Source of the DNA: Adiantum capillus-veneris
Lineage: Eukaryota; Streptophyta; Polypodiopsida; Polypodiales; Pteridaceae
Length of the DNA: 64,000 nt
Assembly (NCBI GenBank): GCA_014529385.2
Contig: CM043964.1
Coordinates: 107,776,587 to 107,840,586, forward strand
Direction of reading: 5' to 3'
Within the stretch, counting starts at the first letter, position 1; each line of letters starts with the position of its first letter. Below the pieces are notes generated by a model. It was given only the letters and a program-made list of their open reading frames with translations, was not told the DNA's origin and made no database searches. Made by a program: the position numbers and the translations under genes. Below, piece after piece: positions 11,047-21,382 of the stretch.

Positions 11047-12040
11047 AAATTTTTTCCCGGGACCCGAAGGTTGTGAGCCTCTCACCCTCGCCGCTACGCT
11101 CTAGCCCTTCCCGGAGTTGCATGGAAGCAGAAGAAAGATGGTACATATGTGCATACAAGCATGAGGTAACTTAAATCTATTCTGTTCCAATTACATACAT
11201 ATAGAACAAAGGACAGGGATGCAAATGTGGATGTGCGGGAGTGCCACGTACCTGGCCTCCTCATCGGGTGGTGTCCCTTTGGGATTGTGCGCGCACCTCT
11301 TCCTGTGAAAGGACGGTACCTCTTCACCTTGCTCGCACCCTTTCGCATACGGGTGTGTCGCTTCGCCTGTGTGCCCATTCACTCAGCAAGGGGCTGAATT
11401 CTCTTTGCTGGCTACTGCACATCAAAAGGGGCACCGCTTCGCGAAAGGGCATCATAGAAGCACCGCTTCTCTAAGGGTTGCACATAGGGTGTACCCCTTC
11501 CCCGCACCCTTTCCACACACCCCTACGCTGCAATTCTCTATGCTGGCCCTGAAATTTGCTTGCACTGGCTGCTTTGCGCTGAAATTCCCCACACACTGAA
11601 GCGCTGGCTGAGTCAATCGATGGGCTGGAAATGTTGAAACGCTGGCTGATTTGCATGCGTTGGTTGGCTGAATTCCCACGCTCCCTGGCTGCTGAATTTC
11701 CTTGCGTTGAACCTCTTGCGCTGGCTGTTTTGACGTTTCAGCCCAACAACACTAATTTATTGAACCATTAAAAAAAAAACCCAGCCCAAAGTTTGTATGC
11801 TTAAGTGGCAGCCCAAATTGGATGGCCGGCCTTTCCCCAAATTAACCCCAAAATTAAAAAGGCCCATGTGAAAGCACCTAGAATCCCTTTAACTTATTAA
11901 AATACCCAAAAATTTCAGCCCCGAAGTGGCCGGCCACACTTGACCGGCCTCCCCCAAATTAACTCAAATTTTTAAAACCAATGTGAACTCACTTACTTGA
12001 TTAAAAAAAAAAAAAAAACCCCAAATTTATTAAACCCAAA
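11047..12040 (+). other. Non-coding leader of family beta element
   Basis: No supported gene. It holds further CTTCGCGAAAGGG-like units (11,270-11,510), a run of GCTGGCTGAA words (11,390-11,740), and three tandem units of roughly 120 bp. Each unit is built around a GGCCGGCC / ACCGGCC core followed by CCCCAAATTAA (11,820-12,075), with A-runs between them. Confidence 0.6.
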
Positions 12041-13284
12041 GTGACCGGCCAAACTTGGCTGGCCTACCCCAAAAATTTATACACAAGAATTACAACCCAT
12101 GTGCAACCATTAAAAGAGAATTACAGTAAAACAAATAAGATCCATCGTCCGAGCAAAGCCTTCCTTTTCATCAACGGTTCATGCTCGAGTATTCACCTCT
12201 CATTGTGGAAGCATCGGGTAGCCGCCTTGGAACAAGATATCTCCTCACTTACAATGAAATTGGAGGCTCTTCGGCGACAATTGCAACAACCTTTTGGAAT
12301 CAAACAGTTTTCGACAGTTTCTCAGCAATCTATGTCTCACCCTCAGCATGTTTCTTCAGAGACAAGCCAACACAAACTCACTTTGCTTGAGCAACAATAT
12401 GCTCAGAAGCAACATTCTTTGCAGCATGACTGTTATAACAAGCCTCAACCTCAAAATGATTATCGGCAAAAGCAGCAACATGAGGCTAGATCTCCCCTTA
12501 AAGAGCATTCAACCTCTTCGAAGTGGGCTCACATAGTGGCACATATTTCCGACCCTAGTCAAGTACTCGGTCGTGAACGCCGCAACGCTGGACAAGTTCC
12601 CCCTTGCAAGCCATGCCATGCTTCTCCTACTCTGGAAGCCTTAATACCCGCTGATAAAGCTGAAGATTCAAGAGATTTTGGTTCATGTGTGGCATCCCAA
12701 ACGCACACAACTTCTTTGGTTGTGGTCCAGGCAAAAACAAAAGCCTCGTCACCGCCCTTGCAGAATGAAGTCTTTGTTTCTGATGAGATAACTGATGGTG
12801 TGGTGAATGATAATTCTTCAAACTTGAAGATACCAATTCTTACCTTCAATGATACAAAGGATAAAACAGATATAGAATCTTGCAGCACGACTTTAGTCGC
12901 TGCAATTGAATATTTGGACACAACTTGTTACACAGATAAACCTTTACAGATGGATATACCTCCAAACACTAATCTGTCTCAGTCTACGACATCCCTTCAA
13001 AAGGATTTTATTGTTCCAGACAAACCAATGGAAATACCTTACAGATTTCGAACCAGTGGTCTTTACTCAAAAGAAAACTCAAGTCAGTTTATCAATAATT
13101 TTACTCGAAGCAGATACAGATTCAATCTTTTCTTGGACAAAGCTCGAAGTTACAAATGACTTTGACAAAAGCACTAATCAAGTTGCAGATGTGATACTGA
13201 TACTTTTGAAAAAGATGAGACAAGTTGCAGATATGATCAGTTTTCAGTTTGGCAAAATAGTCATGATCAATAAGAGTAGACAGT
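12041..13284 (+). pseudogene. Unknown ORF of family beta LTR element
   Basis: About 370 residues are open from 12,041, with the likely element-specific start within 12,170-12,250. A frameshift near 13,030 moves the conserved reading into the frame that runs to about 13,284. Visible features are a short heptad-like stretch (VAALEQDISSLTMKLEALRR), a Gln/His-rich region, and a hydrophilic acidic middle. The C-terminal block contains SWTKLEVTNDFDKSTNQVAD and FQFGKIVMIN. The same block is present in the inverted copy at 50,767-51,585, so the ORF is a real family feature. I do not recognise the protein. It is not gag, protease, RT, integrase or a transposase. Confidence 0.65.
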
Positions 13285-13767
13285 CCCAATGGCTGAGCCG
13301 ATCTTGGATAGAAGTGGTAAGTACTCCCTCTGCAAATCCGGAAAGCAGACCGAGATGGGGATGTCTGCCTCCTCTACTAGAACATCCGAAGCAGGGTCGA
13401 AACCATGTCTCCACTGTCGAAAGTGGGCACGTGCTGCTCGGATGGTCAGTGGACTCATGGCGATGACCTTGGACGCCATCTCGGAGGTCTCAAACTCGAT
13501 CTGGTAGTAGCCTCGTCCGAGTATCTGCACGTCCAGGGTCTTGCCCACCTCTGCGAGAAGGCGGGCCTGGAGAAGGTCACGCAGCTCTCCTCTGCTAGGT
13601 CGGGTGCCGAGAATCTTGCAGATGACAGAAGTCGCCTGCAAGCGCTCTACCTCTGCGGCTAGGCTCGCTTGCTCTGTCGGTGAAAGAGCAAGTCGAATGG
13701 TGGGCTCAGCGGGGTCGGGCGAGGGGGCTTCGGGCGAGTCCCTCTGTGGCGGAGCTGGAGCCTCCAT
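13267..13767 (-). pseudogene. Plant L1 ORF1, N-terminal part (DUF4283-like)
   Basis: ATG at 13767 starts a Pro-rich leader. It is followed by LAAEVERLQATSVICKILGT, LLAEVGKTLDVQILGRGYYQ, IEFETSEMASKVIAMSP and FRQWRHGFDP, ending with LSKIGSAIG. This is the pattern of DUF4283, the RNA-binding domain of plant L1 ORF1. It is cut off at about 13,284 by the family beta element. Confidence 0.8.
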
Positions 13768-14248
13768 CTGTGTCTACTGCTGCGTCGGAGGAGCGGATAG
13801 AGTGATTTCGCTGCAAACGACCTTGACGAGCACTGTCCAAGGAGTAGTACTGCCAATGCCGGCTGAAGGAGACCTTCGGGAAGAAAGGCGTAAAAACGAA
13901 GGAAGCGGCGGGGGGGGGGGGCGGGCAATGCGGGATGGATGGGATATGAGCGGCGGGCGGGGCAACGTGCTGGAGGGGCTGCGGGCTGGGAATCGGGCGC
14001 GGCAGCAGTAGGGGGGTGGGGGGGGGGGGGGGGGGGGGGGTGGGTGGGCAGCGTACGGGGCGGGCAGGGGGGATGGCTGCGCAGGGGGCGGGCAGGGCAG
14101 GCTACGCTAGGGGGTGAGGGCGGGGGTGCAACGCAGGGGCAAGGAGGGAAGATGGCGATGGCGAGGAAGGGGGAGGGGGAGCGAGTGGGCAGCAGTAGCG
14201 AGCGGCTATCGCTTCTTCAAGTCTATGCAACGATATTGTTGAAAGTTC
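13768..14248 (-). other. GC-rich 5' region of the L1 element
   Basis: Extremely G-rich on the plus strand (C-rich in the L1 sense), including a run of about 30 G near 14,011-14,040. Long open frames here are composition artefacts. It ends at the 18-bp TSD at 14,249. Confidence 0.6.
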
Positions 14249-15612
14249 TAGGACAAGCCTTCTTAATGTGACCCTTGACGTGACATTGAAAACATCTACC
14301 TTCTTTAGCATAAATCACTTGTTCTTCAGTCGTGATGTATCCTCCTAGAATTCCTTGTGAAGCTTTTTCATCCGGGGTTAGCTTAGGGTCTGCAGGTGCT
14401 TTAGCTTTACCCTTAGATTCATTGTTAGAGTTCTTTTCCGAGGAATTAGAGGAAGAAGGGCTAGAAGAATTACCATTCTTACCATTATTACCGTTCTTAC
14501 CATTCTGCGTGGTCTGAGAATTCTGAGAGGTCTCTTGAGAAGTCTTGTTCTGGCTTTCCCTTGTTGTGCTTCATCTCTTGGGAGAGAGCAATCGCCACCG
14601 CCTTGTTGAGATCCGGGGGCTCAAAGACTTCTACATCAAACTTGATGTATTCGTCTAACCCAAAGAAGAAAGCATCCTTGCGCTCATCATCCGATTTGCG
14701 TAATTGAGTGCCGAGCTGCAAAACACGGTTAGAAAAAGAGATAACTGGCATACCATGTTGCTTGAGATTGCACCAATCTTCCTTCAATCGTGCTAGGTAC
14801 TGAGGAAGCATAAACCGTGCCTTGAGCTTGTCTTGAAAATCAGCCCAATTGAAGGACAGGGACGTGAATTCGTCGGCTTTCTCTAGGTGCGCGGCTAACT
14901 GTGCCTCTTGCCATGCGTGGTACCAATTGATGGCATCGCTGGCAAGGTACATGGTTGCCGTCAAAACTTTGCTATTTCCTATCTTCTTAGTTGTCGCAAA
15001 ATAAACATTAAATTGATGCAACCAAGAATGAATAATCGTAGCATCCATCTTACCATCATACTTACTGAAAGTCAACTTCTCTGTGACTAGATGGTTGGAA
15101 TCCGCATCGTGGCTTGCGCCACTTGAGGAACTCCCATGATCTTTGGCTGGTTCGGACTTTGAGGCAAGTACTTGTTGAATTAATTCTTGAGTGCGTAGTT
15201 CTCTTTGAGCCTCACGCTCGACCTCCAAGGCCACTCTTTGAGCTTCACGCTCGGTCTCCAAGGCCACTCTTTGAGCTTCACGCTCGGCCGCCAAGGTCAC
15301 TTTTTGAGCTTCACGCTCGGCCTCCAAGGCCATGCGTCGTGCTTTCTCTGCTTCCTTTCTTTGTTCTTTTCTTTCTTTTCGTTCGTCGCGTTCGCATTCC
15401 AAAGCAATGTGAGTCTCTTCTTGTTTGGCCATCATGTTCATGCGAGTCTCTTCTTGTTTGGCCATCATGTCCATCATCGACTTGACCATTGCCTCCATAG
15501 GATTTGGTCCACTTTGTGGCGTAGATGGCGAAGGGGGAGGGTTGGAAAAATCTCATGGTGGGGAGAACTCTTCGTCGTCTCTCTCATGCTCACCACCTGT
15601 ATGCGAAGTATC
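14249..15612 (-). pseudogene. Ty3/gypsy gag with 11-residue repeats and CCHC knuckle
   Basis: A possible ATG at 15612 is followed by an in-frame stop. The main frame runs 15,498-14,497. The N-terminus has duplicated MMAKQEET motifs, then about four tandem 11-residue EREAQRVALE-type units (15,205-15,330), likely a long coiled coil. The Retrotrans_gag-type capsid follows (WLHQFNVYFATTK, DAINWYHAWQ, FSFNWADFQDKLKARF-like). One frameshift near 14,570 moves the reading to a Ser/Asn linker and the zinc knuckle CFQCHVKGHIKKAC at about 14,252-14,310. The L1 element is inserted within the last knuckle codons. Confidence 0.85.
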
Positions 15613-16075
15613 CATTCCGCTTCGGGTGATGACCATGCACTATGATCTTTGGTTCTTAAGTCCACAAGGGACTTGGGTTCTTGAGGGTCTTGGGTTCTTG
15701 GGGTTCTTGAGGGTCTTGAGGTTCTTGAGGTTTCCTTTTGCTTGCAAACCGTGTTTGAGAAGGTCTTCTCTTCACCCGAGTTCTACTCCTTTCTGTAGGC
15801 GCACCCCTTGACGGCCTTGCGCTCACACCAAGGTTTCTTTTTCCCACCTCACGTCGATTGGCCAGCCGCTAAGTGCACGGTCCGCTCTCAATGAGTGAAA
15901 AGAGACACAAGGGGAGGCTGGACAAGCCCTTCTTTCTTGGGATTCCTGTCACTCTTCAAAAACACGATTAGGAATCGACACGCCCAAGCGAACTTGGGTT
16001 CGTGCGACCGCAACAAGCAAAAAATACTTGGGATTCTTGTGGTTCTTTCCTTGAGTGATACAGGACACTGCCAAA

Positions 16076-16087
16076 GCTCTGATATCA
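16076..16087 (-). other. Primer-binding site of gypsy element
   Basis: On the minus strand it reads TGATATCAGAGC, one mismatch from the standard initiator-Met site, one base from the 5' LTR. Confidence 0.8.
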
Positions 16088-16088
16088 A

Positions 16089-17208
16089 TGTAAGGTGCAT
16101 CGGAATGAATGTTGTTCTTTCTCAAGATGAGTGTTCCATATTTTGCTCAAGGTTCCTTTTAGTTCTTATGGAAGGGAGAGCCTTCCGTTCTTAATGGAGA
16201 GTGCTATGATCACGAACAAAGTGAGTGGATAGTGTGCGTGCAAGTGTATGAGACTGAGAGATAGAGAGAAGAGAGATACGACACTAGAGACGTAAAATCC
16301 TCCTCCGGAGGCCCCACTCTCGTTGGCGAGAGTGGTCTACGGTTGATTGCACAAACGGGTACAATGATGATGCATGAAACTGATGCAAGTCTAGGCTATG
16401 TCGACAATGAAAACCGGGATGGCGAGGCCGACAATAGGGCTGAAAACTGTATGGATCTAACTGCTGTCCAAAAACGCTCACTGCTGAATTCTGCTGCAAG
16501 TAAAACGCTGAACTTCGGGCTGACTTTATGCAGCTAGAAAAACGCTGAATTTGCCTGATAGAAAACGCTGATGACTGCTGTGCTTTAGGGCTGAAAACGC
16601 TGCTGTCCTGCTGCGGTTCAATGCTGAAAACGCAGGTTTTATGTGCTGCTGGTCAAGGCTGAAAACGCTAGATGCAAAGGGGGTGAAGCTGTGCGGTATC
16701 TGCTGAAATCACCAAGGCAAAGGAATGGCTAGCGATGATGCAAAACGCTAGGGCTGAGGGAGGGAAAAATGCCAAGGCAGGGGGTGCTTGGTGGTTCTTA
16801 CTGAGAGAGGGGAGGATTTGTCACCAATGGCCTGCTGTTCTCCTTGCTCATCTGCTGTTTAGTGCAAACCTTGGTTTGCTTATGTATTTCCTTACCCAAT
16901 TTGCCCTACCTACTTTCCAACAAAAGTCACTTAAATTAATAAGTGAAAATGTCAAAAATAGGTAAAATAGGCTAAATGCACTGGAAAAATCCCCTAACTG
17001 ATTGTAATGGATTCTGATGGGAATGCTTATGATTATGCTGTGTGCAACTAGAGGATATTCATCTATACTAAGTGACTGGGCATGCACGGTCTACGAATAG
17101 ACTCACAAAAGTGCCATATCACTTCTAATCTAGATTGACTGGACTGACAGAACCCTATTATGCTATAGCTTGTCCACGGACACATAGGGTTGGATGTGTC
17201 ACGTGACA
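16089..17208 (-). repeat. Right LTR (5' LTR) of gypsy element
   Basis: 1,120 bp, TGTAAG...GTGACA, partner of 3288-4406. The flanking GTAGG at 17209-17213 matches 3283-3287. Confidence 0.93.
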
Positions 17209-17213
17209 GTAGG

Positions 17214-17386
17214 AGTGGGGACGGATGTGGTTTCTTTCCCTTTCCCTTTCTTAGCGACTTCTATCCATTTCTCGGCCTCATCCGCCTTCTTCTGCGTCTT
17301 CACGATCACATCCATCCATGAAGACGTCTTTACCACCTTCTGTTTCTCCTCCTCTGTGATCATCTGTACTTGCTTCTTGATGACCA
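17214..17386 (-). pseudogene. LINE alpha ORF1, N-terminal fragment
   Basis: This is the other side of the gypsy insertion. It reads a coiled-coil-like stretch with SSWMDVIVKTQKKADEAEKW and EVAKKGKGKETT, matching [19 protein letters not shown] in the copy at 36,900. It is truncated at about 17,386, where element X begins, so the family alpha 5' end is lost here. Confidence 0.8.
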
Positions 17387-17733
17387 AAAATAGAGCATTA
17401 CAATGGTTTTTGAGTGAAGGTGTCGGATACACATCAGCTCAGAAAAGAAAAGAACCCAAGGGGAATCTGGTGAGGGGACGGAGGAAGCCGGTTTAGGAGT
17501 TCGAAACTTCTGGATTATGGCTTTACCATCTCGATAGACTGCCCATTTACCTCATTTGCGAGCTTCATGCATCTTCTTGAGTTCACTTGCTTTAGCCTTG
17601 AGTTGATGTATGTCAATTCTTCAACGATCCAAAGCTTTCTCCCCTTGAGGAGGTGGGATTGGTGTAGCAGCCTCATCTGTTCTTCTTTGTCGTTGAAAGT
17701 GAAGATACAATGCTCAGGTGGCACAAGTCGATG

Positions 17734-18015
17734 TGTGGGGGAGCAGGAGAGAGAGCCCACTTGCTACTCTATGCAATGAGAGTGAAGGAGAAGAGGAGAG
17801 TTGCGCAGAAGAAGCTCACGCAGAGAGAAAACGTAAGAGAGAGAGAGAACGCACGTCAAAATCTGGGAGAGGTCACAATTTTTTTATTTTGGGCTTGACC
17901 TTTGAGTATATGAGTAAGTGACTAGGGGGCCATTCACACTTGGGCCCCCTCACTTATAAGTCTTTTAACTTATAAGTTAATAAGTACAAGGCACTTAGGC
18001 CTTTATTCCCTAACA
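17734..18015 (-). repeat. Left LTR (3' LTR) of copia element
   Basis: 282 bp; on the minus strand it starts TGTTAGGG and ends CCCCCACA. It differs from the right LTR at three bases. Confidence 0.95.
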
Positions 18016-18026
18016 ACCTCCCACCT
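18016..18026 (-). other. Polypurine tract of copia element
   Basis: On the minus strand AGGTGGGAGGT immediately precedes the TGTTAGGG start of the 3' LTR. Confidence 0.8.
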
Positions 18027-18094
18027 AAAGGCAATGTACCTTGGGAGATCAAAGAATCAACTAACTATGATACATCAGCTGATCATGCACTTAC

Positions 18095-21000
18095 TCATCC
18101 AACACCCATCATCTGTCGGCAATATGCAAACCGCTCTGCTGGAAGACTCTTGGTCAAAAGATCTACAGGGTTGTCATCTGTGTGCACCTTGACAAGTGTA
18201 ATGCTCTTGTCATCAAGCACACTTCTGATAAAATGATACTTCACCTCTATGTGCTTTGTCTTGGCATGAAAAACAGGATTCCTTGCAAGCATAATAGCAC
18301 TCTGACTATCACAGTGTAGCACAGGAACCGGTGACTTAATGCCAAGCTCTTCTACCAAACGCATGAGCCACAAAGCTTCTTTGCATGCCTCAGTGGCAGC
18401 CACGTACTCAGCCTCAGTGGTAGACAAAGCAACACATTTTTGCAGTCTAGAAATCCAAGAAACTGCACCTCCTGTGAATGTAAACACATATCCAGAGGTA
18501 GACTTCCTACAATCTGGATGTCCAGCAAAATCTGCATCTGTAAAGCCATGCACAGATGTCTCACTCTTCCCAAAACAAATGCACAAGTCTTTAGTGCCTT
18601 TCAAGTATCTCAAGATACACTTCACTGCTTCCCAATGCTTTTTGCCAGGATTGCTCATGTACCTGCTTACCACTCCCACCGCAAATGCAATGTCCGGACG
18701 TGTAGCAACCATAGCATACATCAAGCTGCCAACGGCTGATGCATAAGGAATCTTGGCCATTTCAGCCCGCATATCATCTGTGTTTGGGCAGTCATGTGCA
18801 GTCAGTTTTACATATGGAGGCAGCGGAGTACCAAGTGCCTTTCCCCCATCCATATGAAAACGATGTAGCACCTTATTGACATAATCTCGTTGAGATAGAT
18901 ACAGACGCCGGTTAGGTCTATCTCGAGAGATACGCATGCCCAAAATATGATTAGCATCACCAAGATCCTTCATGTCAAAGCGATTCTTTAAGCTTTGCTG
19001 TAATGCATCCAACTCCGTGACATTTTTACCCGCAATAAGCATGTCATCAACATACAAAATCAGCAATAGAAGAGATCCATCACTTGCCGTTTTGATATAC
19101 AAACAGTGATCAGAATTACTTCTTTTGTATCCTTGAGACCTCATGAATGTATCAAACTTGTGATACCATGCACGGGGAGACTGTTTCAAACCATACAAGC
19201 TCTTCAAGAGTCTACATACTTTCTTCTCTTGCCCCTTTGACACAAAACCTTCTGGCTGCATCATATAGATCATCTCAAGCAAATCGCCATGCAAAAACGC
19301 TGTTTTGACATCCATTTGCTTTAGGTCCATATCTTCAGAAGCAACCAGGCCTAAAACAAGACGTAATGTGGCAAGCTTTACAACAGGAGAAAAAATCTCA
19401 TCAAAATCCACACCATGCTTTTGCTTGTACCCTTTAGCAACCAAACGTGCCTTGTACTTAGAAGAAGCATCAGATGTGACCTTGGTCTTGTAAACCCATT
19501 TACATGGCAGAGCCTTATGCCCTTTAGGCAAATCAACCAAGTCCCATGTATGGTTTTTCTCCAAATACTGCATTTCCGAAACCATTGCTTTGAACCATTT
19601 CTTACTGTCTTCCCGTTGCATAGCCTCTTTATAGCAAGACGGCTCACCACAATCAGTAAGCATGACATAGTCCAAAGACGGTTCATATCTATCGGGGGGC
19701 CTTGTCACCCGAGTAGACCTACGCACCCAATGATCCATAACAGGTGGATTTTCAGCCTGTAAACCATCAAAAACAGCAGGCTGTTCAGCCGGTTGCATCG
19801 CAACAACGGGCAGTCTAGGAGCATCAACCTGTTCCCCTACCTGTGGTGCATCAATGGCAACTTGTTGGGGCTGATTTTCAGCAGCTAATGGCTGATTTTC
19901 AGCACCATTTTCAGCATGTAAAGGCTGCTGAACATTGGGCCTTCTTGGCTGTCCATATGTAACATCTTCACGAAAAACAACCCGGCGCACTTCCTCGACC
20001 TTTGTGGGCTGTTTGTGCATGCAATTCTCATTGAAGATGACATCATTGCTGCGTATGATTTTCCGTAATGCGGGATCCCATAATCTATACCCCATTTCAC
20101 CATCCTCACCATATCCTAGGAAAATGCATTTATGAGACTTTGGTTCTAGTTTGGTGCGCAGTTCACTCCGGATGTGAACATATGCCTCACAACCAAACAC
20201 TCTTAAATGTGCATATGAGGGTGGCTTGCCAGACCACACCTCCTCAGGCACCTTTCCACCCAAAGCCTTGCTAGGTGAGCGATTAATCAAGTGAATAGCT
20301 GTTTGCACAGCTTCTGCCCAAAAACCATGAGGTAATGCAGCATGTGACAACATACTCCGAACTTTCTCTTGGATAGTCCGGTTTAACCTCTCTGCAACTC
20401 CATTTTGAGAGGGATTAAAAGGAGCCGTGAGCTCTCTTTTAATACCTTTAGTAGCACAAAAGTCAATAAATGCTTTTGATACATACTCCCCCCCATTGTC
20501 TGAGCGCAAAGACCTAAGCTTCTTGTCAGTTTGATTCTCAACAAACGCAAGAAACTTCTTGAAAGTATCCAAAACATCGCTTTTAGCACGTATTGGATAA
20601 ACCCACACCTTACGTGTAGCATCATCGATAAACGAGACAAAATATTTCTTTCCCTCTAAGGACAACTGTGGCATTTCACATACATCGGAATGCACTAAGT
20701 CTAACCTGTCAGACTTCAAAGAAAGAGACCTTTTGTGCGGTGTTTGACTGTGCTTACCATAAATACAGTGCTCGCAATGAGAAAAATCAGCATACCTCAA
20801 ACACGGCAAATAACCACAACGAGACAGCGTTTCCATTCCTCTTTTACTCATGTGTCCCAACCGGCCATGCCACAAAGAAACACTTGGCTGTTCGGTTACG
20901 GCGACAACATAGTCACGCACACTAGATACATGCAAAGGATACAAAGTGTCCGATTTACAACCCTTAGCTACAATCCGGGCCCCTTTACAAATTTTCCACT

Positions 21001-21382
21001 TGCTATCACCAAAAGTGGTGTGATAGCCTGCATCATCTAGCTGCCCTGTACTAATCAAACTCTTCTTGAGTTGTGGCACATGGCGCACTTTGTGCAAAAC
21101 AAAAGTCATACCATCAGCAAAGGAAAACTGGACACTGCCAATACCTGCAATGTCACATGCATAGTTATCTCCCAAATAAACAGTGCCCTGCACCTCACCT
21201 GAGTACTGTGTAAACCAATCCCTATGAGGTGTTACATGAAAGGAGGCACCTGAATCAAGAATCCAAGTATGCATGTCCACATCAGAACCCATAGCAAGGG
21301 TATGTGCATCCACAGAAGAGGCATTGAGTACATCAAGTGCTGCTGTCACTGTCACAACTACTAGTAACATTGATTTCCTCAA
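18095..21382 (-). CDS. Ty1/copia pol polyprotein (PR-IN-RT-RH)
   Basis: 1,095 codons without a stop. The protease has WILDSGASFHV (residues 40-50). An HHCC-type region follows (WHGRLGHMSKRGM to CEHC, 171-206). The integrase has D233, D295 and E331, the last two separated by 35 residues as expected. The RT has WVYKTKV, KARLVAKGYKQKHGVDFDE and LYVDDMLIAG (YVDD 777-780). The RNase H has LHCDSQSAIMLARNP and KHIEVKYHFIR, and ends DLLTKSLPAERF. All catalytic residues are present. The first ATG of the frame overlaps the end of gag by about 50 bp, so expression would need readthrough or a frameshift, or a recent indel has split one original polyprotein. Confidence 0.95.
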   Translation of the reverse strand: MRKSMLLVVVTVTAALDVLNASSVDAHTLAMGSDVDMHTWILDSGASFHVTPHRDWFTQYSGEVQGTVYLGDNYACDIAGIGSVQFSFADGMTFVLHKVRHVPQLKKSLISTGQLDDAGYHTTFGDSKWKICKGARIVAKGCKSDTLYPLHVSSVRDYVVAVTEQPSVSLWHGRLGHMSKRGMETLSRCGYLPCLRYADFSHCEHCIYGKHSQTPHKRSLSLKSDRLDLVHSDVCEMPQLSLEGKKYFVSFIDDATRKVWVYPIRAKSDVLDTFKKFLAFVENQTDKKLRSLRSDNGGEYVSKAFIDFCATKGIKRELTAPFNPSQNGVAERLNRTIQEKVRSMLSHAALPHGFWAEAVQTAIHLINRSPSKALGGKVPEEVWSGKPPSYAHLRVFGCEAYVHIRSELRTKLEPKSHKCIFLGYGEDGEMGYRLWDPALRKIIRSNDVIFNENCMHKQPTKVEEVRRVVFREDVTYGQPRRPNVQQPLHAENGAENQPLAAENQPQQVAIDAPQVGEQVDAPRLPVVAMQPAEQPAVFDGLQAENPPVMDHWVRRSTRVTRPPDRYEPSLDYVMLTDCGEPSCYKEAMQREDSKKWFKAMVSEMQYLEKNHTWDLVDLPKGHKALPCKWVYKTKVTSDASSKYKARLVAKGYKQKHGVDFDEIFSPVVKLATLRLVLGLVASEDMDLKQMDVKTAFLHGDLLEMIYMMQPEGFVSKGQEKKVCRLLKSLYGLKQSPRAWYHKFDTFMRSQGYKRSNSDHCLYIKTASDGSLLLLILYVDDMLIAGKNVTELDALQQSLKNRFDMKDLGDANHILGMRISRDRPNRRLYLSQRDYVNKVLHRFHMDGGKALGTPLPPYVKLTAHDCPNTDDMRAEMAKIPYASAVGSLMYAMVATRPDIAFAVGVVSRYMSNPGKKHWEAVKCILRYLKGTKDLCICFGKSETSVHGFTDADFAGHPDCRKSTSGYVFTFTGGAVSWISRLQKCVALSTTEAEYVAATEACKEALWLMRLVEELGIKSPVPVLHCDSQSAIMLARNPVFHAKTKHIEVKYHFIRSVLDDKSITLVKVHTDDNPVDLLTKSLPAERFAYCRQMMGVG

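Larger units (their letters stand above)
10601..13284 (+). mobile_element. LTR element with unknown ORF (family beta), 3' end missing
   Basis: It begins with a complete LTR (TGTCACGATTG...TTCACA, 10601-11033) and a TGGTATCAGAGC primer site one base later, so it reads on the plus strand. After a 1-kb non-coding leader comes a single long ORF unrelated to any gag or pol domain I recognise. The element stops at about 13,284, directly against L1 ORF1 sequence. The last part of the ORF, the PPT and the 3' LTR are missing and there is no visible TSD, so a deletion took the 3' junction. A partner copy at 50,032-51,585 retains the missing 3' end. Confidence 0.82.
5270..14248 (-). mobile_element. Plant L1 LINE with DUF4283-type ORF1
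   Basis: This minus-strand LINE is inserted in the gypsy zinc-knuckle codons. The same 18-bp word TAGGACAAGCCTTCTTAA flanks it at 5252-5269 and 14249-14266. On the sense strand the duplication begins TTAAGA, compatible with the TT/AAAA preference of L1 endonucleases. The order is a GC-rich 5' region, ORF1 (split by an LTR element), then ORF2 with endonuclease, RT and zf-RVT, then about 120 bp of 3' UTR. There is no obvious poly(A) tail. Confidence 0.9.
3288..17208 (-). mobile_element. Ty3/gypsy LTR retrotransposon, internally deleted, with nested insertions
   Basis: Two direct repeats, 3288-4406 (1,119 bp) and 16089-17208 (1,120 bp), both begin TGTAAG and end GTGACA. They are flanked by the 5-bp duplication GTAGG. 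The primer-binding site lies beside the right LTR and the polypurine tract beside the left LTR, so the element reads on the minus strand. The order is PBS, gag, zinc knuckle, protease remnant, RT N-terminus, PPT. The rest of RT, RNase H and integrase are absent. A 9-kb L1 element sits inside the zinc-knuckle codons. Without it the element would be about 4.9 kb: a non-autonomous deletion derivative that kept the cis signals for replication. Confidence 0.93.

Noticed and set aside
13541-14271. Long plus-strand Gly/Arg-rich ORFs
   Set aside because: Antisense shadows of the C-rich L1 5' region and DUF4283-like ORF1.
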